From the NCBI RefSeq assembly GCF_002370355.1, contig NZ_AP017929.1, forward strand, positions 248,001-312,000: DNA of 64,000 nucleotides. The letters run 5' to 3'. Shown here piece by piece: positions 58,991 to 64,000 of this stretch. This DNA is from Latilactobacillus sakei subsp. sakei DSM 20017 = JCM 1157 (lineage in GTDB: Bacteria; Bacillota; Bacilli; Lactobacillales; Lactobacillaceae). The notes beneath the pieces are model-generated. The model made no database searches and was not told where the DNA came from. It was given only the letters and a program-made list of their open reading frames with translations. The stretch's first letter is position 1; every line of letters starts with the position of its first letter. The translations under genes were made by a program, and so were the position numbers.

Positions 58991-60550
58991 TTATTTTTGG
59001 GGTTTTTGATCGACACTTTTTGTTTCTTTTAATAAGAAAAGTGCTGCTAAAATGGCAATCACCATTAAAACTAAGGACGTCGTGACCACAGCAATCATCC
59101 CTTTATCAAAAGCTGTGACCACCATTTGTTGCACCTTGGCAGCATACGGCGTCTTCACTAATTGCTGCCCCCATGCGATTGCATGCCCTGAAAAAGCACC
59201 CGCTTCGACTAATGATTGGTGAATCCCAGTTGCTGCCGCCTTTGGGATTGAACTCCCACTAAAGCCAGTACTTAAGCTACTCTCATAGGCGTTTGTTTGT
59301 GACAATCCGAGAATCACGACCCCCACGGTAATCCCAATTTGACGGAAAACGTTCAACAAACCGGAGGCCATTCCGATTTCTTGAGGATTAATATTGTCCA
59401 TCGCCGCTGTATTGATCATTGGATTGATAATCGCATTCCCTAACCCAGTTAGCGCAAGCAACGGTAATAATTGCATGTAAGTAAAATCGGTCGTGGTCAC
59501 TTGTCTAAAGATTAATAAACCGAGTGCCGAGACTGTAAACCCAAAAGCAATCAGCCATTTTTTACCAAATTTATAACCTAATACCCCGGTGAATGGTCCC
59601 AAGACAAGTGACCATAGACTCATTGGCAATTGATGGACCCCAGTTGAAAAGGCTGAATATCCCATATAATTTTGCATCAAACTCGTTTGATAAGCGGCTA
59701 AGGCAAAGATCCCAGCCCCTAATGAGAAGGCCAAAATCACAACACCCACGAAATGGCGATTTGTAAGTAACGTCAAGTTCATCATTGGTGCTTTGGCTTT
59801 CAATTCCACAAAAACGAAGAGCGCTAGAATCAAAACGGAAGCGACTAACCACCCCATAATCCGCATGTCGGTCCAAGCCCAGTGCATGTGTTGTTCTTTT
59901 TGAATTAAGCCATAAATCCCGGAGAATAAACCAATTGCTGATAAAAACATCCCCATAAAATCGATTGATTCGCCTGCACCATATGCTGGTGTTTCTTTAA
60001 CATTCCGAATCACTAAGTAAACCGAAATAATCCCAACTGGTAAGTTGACGAAGAAAATTGATGGCCAACCGAAACTTTCGACTAAAAAGCCACCCACCAA
60101 AGGTCCGATGGCAGTTGAAAAACCAATGACGGAGCCTAAAATCCCCAGTGCTGTTCCCCGTTCACGCCCTTCAAAGTTCGATGCCACTAGCGCCATCGAT
60201 AAACTCATCATCCCAGAGCCACCAATTGCTTGAATTGCACGACCAATATCCAATACCAATAAGTTTGGTGCCAGTCCGTTAACGACAGAAGCGGCCGTGA
60301 ATAAAATCATACTCATAATAAAAATTTTCTTGCGCCCGAACATGTCCCCTAATTTGGAAACAATTAACAAACTGACCGCATACATTAACGTGTAGGCGTT
60401 CAATACCCATTGTAAGTTACTGAAAGTGGTTTTAAAATCAACCGCCATACTGGGCAAAGCCACATTAACGACGGTGACATCTAGTAGCCCCATAAAGACC
60501 CCTAGGCTCATAGCGACCAGCGCTATCCAACGATTTGTTGTTTTTTTCAT
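58991..60550 (-). CDS. MFS multidrug exporter, DHA2 (EmrB/QacA) family
   Basis: A 519-residue, 14-helix proton-driven exporter. Motif D1-like LDVTVVNVALPSM is in helix 1, GDMFGRKKIF in loop 2-3, and GSVIGFSTAIGPLVGG (antiporter motif C) in helix 5. Its start overlaps the stop of the padR gene by 4 nt, so the pair is translationally coupled. The likely role is extrusion of drugs or phenolic compounds, derepressed through PadR. The C-terminal tail is short and charged (KETKSVDQKPQK). Confidence 0.93.
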   Translation of the reverse strand: MKKTTNRWIALVAMSLGVFMGLLDVTVVNVALPSMAVDFKTTFSNLQWVLNAYTLMYAVSLLIVSKLGDMFGRKKIFIMSMILFTAASVVNGLAPNLLVLDIGRAIQAIGGSGMMSLSMALVASNFEGRERGTALGILGSVIGFSTAIGPLVGGFLVESFGWPSIFFVNLPVGIISVYLVIRNVKETPAYGAGESIDFMGMFLSAIGLFSGIYGLIQKEQHMHWAWTDMRIMGWLVASVLILALFVFVELKAKAPMMNLTLLTNRHFVGVVILAFSLGAGIFALAAYQTSLMQNYMGYSAFSTGVHQLPMSLWSLVLGPFTGVLGYKFGKKWLIAFGFTVSALGLLIFRQVTTTDFTYMQLLPLLALTGLGNAIINPMINTAAMDNINPQEIGMASGLLNVFRQIGITVGVVILGLSQTNAYESSLSTGFSGSSIPKAAATGIHQSLVEAGAFSGHAIAWGQQLVKTPYAAKVQQMVVTAFDKGMIAVVTTSLVLMVIAILAALFLLKETKSVDQKPQK

Positions 60551-61101
60551 TTTACTATCTCCATTTTCTCGATCTCTTTTATTTGGGCTTCGAGCCAGTC
60601 GACCTTTGCTTTAAGCGTGGTGATTACAAAATCCATTGAACGAACCTGCCACTGATAATAATTAGTATTGGTCCCCTCTTCATCCCGCAAATCTGTTAGA
60701 TGGTTTTTGATACCCAGATAGACGTGTAAATCTTCAGCTAACTCATTGCGGTAGTCTTGTAAAATGCTGATTTGTTCTTCGGAATCGATATAGTGCATCC
60801 CGCGCATCTTAAAGCGATAAGCGTCATCCCACTTCGCATCATGAGCGACTGGTTTAGTCATTAATTCAGCAAAATAGCGCCGGCCTTCTTCCGTGATGTG
60901 CGCAATCTTTGTGCCCCGTGAATCCTGATCAGCTTCATCAAAACCAATGCAGCCTTTGTTTTCCAATTTATCTAACAACGGATACAAAACCCCATTTGAG
61001 ATTTTCCGTCTGGGCAGCATGGCATTTTCCAAGATAATCCGCAACTTATAGCCCGACATATTCCGACTCATTAAGGCTGATAACATCAGCAATTCATACA
61101 T
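60547..61101 (-). CDS. PadR-family transcriptional regulator
   Basis: A 184-residue regulator with the PadR winged HTH (ALMSRNMSGYKLRIILENAM, GVLYPLLDKLENKGCI, RGTKIAHITEEGRRYFAEL) in the first 80 residues and a helical C-terminal domain (about 95-180) for dimerisation. It is the first gene of the padR-MFS operon and most likely represses it. The usual ligands are phenolic acids or drugs, but none is indicated here. Confidence 0.92.
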   Translation of the reverse strand: MYELLMLSALMSRNMSGYKLRIILENAMLPRRKISNGVLYPLLDKLENKGCIGFDEADQDSRGTKIAHITEEGRRYFAELMTKPVAHDAKWDDAYRFKMRGMHYIDSEEQISILQDYRNELAEDLHVYLGIKNHLTDLRDEEGTNTNYYQWQVRSMDFVITTLKAKVDWLEAQIKEIEKMEIVK

Positions 61102-61165
61102 ATCCTCATAACCTCACTTTTCAATCGGTCTTTCCGACATATTTGCAAGCTTTTTTTATAAAGCA

Positions 61166-61224
61166 CAAAAAAAGACGGCCTACATTCGGTTGGCAAATTG
61201 CCAAGCCTAGTGTCGCCCGTACTT
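61166..61224 (-). terminator. Terminator at the end of the ribose operon
   Basis: On the minus strand, ACGGGCGACACTAGG and CTTGGCAA pair with TTGCCAACCG and TGTAGGCCGT through a long imperfect stem, ending in a seven-T run. It lies 21 nt past rbsR. Confidence 0.75.
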
Positions 61225-61244
61225 TTTGGTCCTTAATTTAATTT

Positions 61245-62252
61245 TTATTGCGCTTGAACACTATCTCGTTCAACCAATTCAACTGATAACATTTTTTGTT
61301 GCATCCCTAACGTGGGTTTTTCAATCCGATTTAACAACAAGCGGGTCGCTTCTTGGCCCAACGCCAAAATCGGTTGTTTAATAGTGGTTAGTCGCGGTGT
61401 GACGTATTCACACCAATCAATATCATCGTAACCAATAATCGAAATTGACTCTGGTACCGCATGACCTAATTCGGCTAACCCCCGTGCTAAGCCAATCGCC
61501 AACTCATCATTGACGGCAAAGACCGCAGAGACCCCACTATCAATCACCTGCTGGGCAACTTGATAGCCTCCCTGTTTAGATAAGGGGGTCGTTATTTGCC
61601 AATCCGGATTAACCGTGATTTGATGACTAACCAAGGCTGCTTGGTACCCAATAAAACGCTGCTCGATATTCCAAGCCCGCTGTTCTGGCAACACGATCCC
61701 AATTTGACGGTGCCCTTTTTCAATCAGATAATTAGCCGCCATTCGGCCGCCTTCCGTATCCGCCACAGCGATTTCATCACTTTGATGTTGCTTTTCCGAT
61801 TGATCTAACAGAATATACGGTATTTTACGTTGTTTCAAGTGGCCCTCTAGCGTTTCTTCTTCAATATGTGAAACCGCCAAAATAAACCCATCGACATTTC
61901 GTCGGACCAGCTCTTTCAGATAATAATTAACTTTCTGATTATTCTGGCCCGCACTATAAATCAACGGAATAAAATCGTACTGATAGGCGACTTCTTCAAC
62001 CCCTTGAATAAACTGACTAAAAAAAGGATTATTGATATCCGGTACTAAAACCGCAATTGTTTTGGTTTCCTTATTGACCATATTCTGGGCAAAATAATCC
62101 GGTTCATAGCTGATTTTTTCACGCGCTGCTCTTACCCGGGCAATCGTCTCTGCACTAAAGCGTTGGCCCTTATTATTTAAAATTAGTGAAACAGTTGTCA
62201 CCGATGTTTGGGCCAAGGCAGCGACATCTTTAATCGTTACTTTTCGTACCAC
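61245..62252 (-). CDS. rbsR: Ribose operon repressor, LacI family
   Basis: A 335-residue repressor with an N-terminal LacI HTH (VTIKDVAALAQTSVTTVSLI, then LNNKGQRFS) and a periplasmic-binding-protein-like effector domain (about 60-330; DINNPFFSQFIQGVEEVA). A GTG start at 62252 with GGGGGAAG 8 nt upstream is preferred; an in-frame ATG at 62267 lies within that ribosome site. It is the last gene of the rbs operon, 79 bp after rbsK. Ribose or a ribose phosphate is the expected inducer. Confidence 0.92.
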   Translation of the reverse strand: MVRKVTIKDVAALAQTSVTTVSLILNNKGQRFSAETIARVRAAREKISYEPDYFAQNMVNKETKTIAVLVPDINNPFFSQFIQGVEEVAYQYDFIPLIYSAGQNNQKVNYYLKELVRRNVDGFILAVSHIEEETLEGHLKQRKIPYILLDQSEKQHQSDEIAVADTEGGRMAANYLIEKGHRQIGIVLPEQRAWNIEQRFIGYQAALVSHQITVNPDWQITTPLSKQGGYQVAQQVIDSGVSAVFAVNDELAIGLARGLAELGHAVPESISIIGYDDIDWCEYVTPRLTTIKQPILALGQEATRLLLNRIEKPTLGMQQKMLSVELVERDSVQAQ

Positions 62253-62331
62253 GTTAACTTCCCCCATTGTAAAACCCGCTATCATTTAAAAACGCCCACA
62301 GCCGACTAAGCCATGAGCGCCCTTTAATCTA

Positions 62332-63240
62332 TTATAACTGAATATCCTTTTCATATGGAATTGAATTTTGTGCACCTTTAGTTTGCACGGCAATTGATGA
62401 CGCCTTATTGGCATAAGTCATCGCAGCTTCGATATTGCTGTAATCCAATTCAAGTTTTGTACTTAACGCACCGATGAAAGTATCACCAGCAGCTGTTGTA
62501 TCCACTGCGTTAACCTTAAAGGCAGGGACAAAACCAGTTGCAGTTGGTGTTGCATAGAATGACCCTTTAGAACCAACCGTGATAATGACCACTTTGATCC
62601 CTAATTTGAACATTGCTTCAGCGTTGGCTTGCATTGAAGCTTCGTCAGTCACTTTAATGCCAGTGATAATTTCTGCTTCAGTTTCGTTAGGGACAATCAT
62701 GTCCGTCACTGCTAATAATTCGGCTGGAATATTCTTGATGGCAGGTGCTGGGTTCAAAATTGTTTGAACGCCGTTTGCACGGGCAATCTTGAAAGCTTCG
62801 ATAATGGCAGGGATCGGTACTTCGAATTGCGCCACAATTCGGTCGGCTGCTTTAATGGCTGTTTCTGCTTCGTGAACATCTTCAACAGTCACGTCTTGGT
62901 TAGCGCCACCGTAAATTAAAATACTGTTTTGACCTTGAGCATCAACCATGATATAAGCTTGGCCTGTCCCAGCTGTTTCTGAACAGCGCACGTGATCAAC
63001 GTTCATCCCGTCTTTTTTGAACGTGTCGATCATGAAATCAGCGGCACCTTCTTTACCAACCTTACTAATGAAAGCTGTTTGGGCACCTGAACGAACAGCT
63101 GCGATTGCTTGGTTAGCACCTTTACCGCCACCAGCAACTGCGCGGCCATCCATTGCTAACGTTTCGCCAGGTTGTGGAAAACGTTGAACGTTTAAAATTG
63201 TGTCGACATTGGTTGAACCTAATACGATTACTTTTTTCAT
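62332..63240 (-). CDS. rbsK: Ribokinase
   Basis: A 302-residue PfkB-family kinase that makes ribose-5-phosphate with ATP. It shows the N-terminal VLGSTNVDTIL, GGGKGANQAIAA substrate-binding motif, and the catalytic AVDTTAAGDTFIGAL (Asp base). The start is the ATG at 63240, with AGGAGGG 8 nt upstream; the longer frame to 63276 overlaps rbsD. It lies 19 nt after rbsD. Confidence 0.96.
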   Translation of the reverse strand: MKKVIVLGSTNVDTILNVQRFPQPGETLAMDGRAVAGGGKGANQAIAAVRSGAQTAFISKVGKEGAADFMIDTFKKDGMNVDHVRCSETAGTGQAYIMVDAQGQNSILIYGGANQDVTVEDVHEAETAIKAADRIVAQFEVPIPAIIEAFKIARANGVQTILNPAPAIKNIPAELLAVTDMIVPNETEAEIITGIKVTDEASMQANAEAMFKLGIKVVIITVGSKGSFYATPTATGFVPAFKVNAVDTTAAGDTFIGALSTKLELDYSNIEAAMTYANKASSIAVQTKGAQNSIPYEKDIQL

Positions 63241-63259
63241 TTGAATACCCTCCTGGTTG

Positions 63260-63655
63260 TTAAAAGACAACGCCACTTTCTAAAATAATGTTGGAATAAG
63301 GTGTCATTTCACCTGTTCTGACAAATGCTTTGGCCTTATTTAAGTCTTGTTTCATTTGTGAATGATCAATAAATTCGATTGGTGTCTCCCCAATTAAAGC
63401 TTTAATCGCCGCTAATTGTTCTGGATTTGCTGTTTTAATTTCATTTGCTAAGTAAACTTTTTGCACTTCTAATTCACTTAAGATATTTGTTAAAACTTGG
63501 ATAAAACTCGGTACACCATTTTCAATGGCCACATCAATCTTCTTCGTACCAGCTGGTACTGGCATACCAGCATCCCCAATACTTAATGTATCGAAATGTC
63601 CCATATCTGAAATAACGCTCGAAATTTGTGTGTTAATCACCTTAGTTTTTCTCAT
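63260..63655 (-). CDS. rbsD: D-ribose pyranase
   Basis: A 131-residue enzyme converting beta-ribopyranose to the furanose used by ribokinase. Family residues include His20 in [19 protein letters not shown] and the C-terminal [12 protein letters not shown]. It is 20 nt downstream of the transporter gene, forming the rbsU-D-K-R order typical of L. sakei. Confidence 0.96.
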   Translation of the reverse strand: MRKTKVINTQISSVISDMGHFDTLSIGDAGMPVPAGTKKIDVAIENGVPSFIQVLTNILSELEVQKVYLANEIKTANPEQLAAIKALIGETPIEFIDHSQMKQDLNKAKAFVRTGEMTPYSNIILESGVVF

Positions 63656-63675
63656 GACACCAATCTCCCTTATTT

Positions 63676-64000
63676 TTATTTAATAAATGCTGTGACAGAA
63701 CCTGCCACCAAGACTAATAATAAACCAACCATTACGGCGATCATTTCTTTTTTTGATTTCTTTTCTTTTAAGATGTAAATCCCACCAATTGTCGCAAAGA
63801 TAACACTGGTTTGTGATAGAACGAAACCGGTTGCTAAACCGTTGACAGATGGTTGTGCTGAAATCAAGTAAGTTAATGCCGCAAAAGCGAAGAAGAACCC
63901 ACTGAAGATGTTCTTATATGAAGTTGCTTCTTTAAATGGTTTATAATCTTTTTTAGTTTGGGTTAAGCCGAAGATAATGCCGACAATTGTCATCCCAATA
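63676..64000 (-). CDS. rbsU: Ribose transporter RbsU (GRP/GlcU family), N-terminus beyond the window
   Basis: The C-terminal 108 residues of a 10-helix sugar transporter of the glucose/ribose porter family; a full protein is about 290 residues. Helices are visible at [40 protein letters not shown] and [20 protein letters not shown], with a KEKKSKKE loop before the last. The frame is open at the right edge, with the start outside the window. Operon position before rbsD supports ribose uptake. Confidence 0.87.
   Translation of the reverse strand, partial: IGMTIVGIIFGLTQTKKDYKPFKEATSYKNIFSGFFFAFAALTYLISAQPSVNGLATGFVLSQTSVIFATIGGIYILKEKKSKKEMIAVMVGLLLVLVAGSVTAFIK

Overview
The window reads as a low-GC Gram-positive chromosome of the Lactobacillaceae, most likely Latilactobacillus sakei or a close relative. 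The evidence is strong GGAGG ribosome sites, PepN, a RAT-controlled beta-glucoside PTS operon, ClpL, 2,3-BPG-dependent GpmA, the rbsU-D-K-R ribose operon order, and several WxL surface-protein (csc) clusters. The species call is an inference from gene content and recall, not a database result. No rRNA, tRNA or CRISPR was seen.

Layout. 1-7 kb: a partial Na+/H+ antiporter, a MarR-ABC exporter operon, and a frameshifted MFS drug exporter with an NAD(P)-binding reductase and MerR regulator behind a MerR-type promoter. 7-13 kb: a beta-glucoside operon (antiterminator, PTS EIIBCA, two GH1 6-phospho-beta-glucosidases, the second broken by a stop codon) with two near-identical RAT/terminator switches and a cre-like site. 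13-20 kb: pepN, a short-chain dehydrogenase and an acetyltransferase divergent from a LysR regulator, and an M20 peptidase. 19.8-22 kb: an AT-rich island with an IS200-type transposase stump and a decayed CynX/NimT-type MFS gene beside an XRE-cupin regulator. 22.2-23.4 kb: thioredoxin and an ArsR-rhodanese protein.

23.5-53 kb is the distinctive part: four WxL/DUF916 cell-surface clusters, all on the minus strand. Cluster 1 (23.5-30.6 kb) is intact. Cluster 2 (35.8-38.6 kb) is a broken large WxL protein plus a MarR gene. Cluster 3 (39.1-46.0 kb) has a broken large protein, an LPxTG protein, a WxL protein, a DUF916/DUF3324 protein, a Mga-like regulator and a small secreted protein. Cluster 4 (46.1-53.1 kb) has six genes, of which only one DUF916/DUF3324 gene is intact. 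Between clusters 1 and 2 lie a lipoprotein, a TcaA-like membrane protein with an in-frame stop, and a CoA-disulfide reductase-rhodanese fusion. Each WxL gene pairs large secreted WxL proteins with membrane-anchored DUF916/DUF3324 partners, as expected for a surface complex binding peptidoglycan and extracellular ligands. Clusters 1, 2 and 4 each carry a related MarR-like gene. Clusters 1 and 4 also share a tiny single-pass membrane protein.

53-64 kb is ordinary: a choloylglycine-hydrolase family enzyme, membrane proteins, clpL under a CIRCE-like operator, gpmA, a PadR-controlled MFS exporter, and the ribose operon (rbsU partial at the edge).

A general feature is gene decay. I count eleven interrupted genes, with six in-frame stops and several 1-2 nt frameshifts, mostly in accessory genes. 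Either this strain is discarding surface and sugar functions or the assembly has residual errors; reads would decide.
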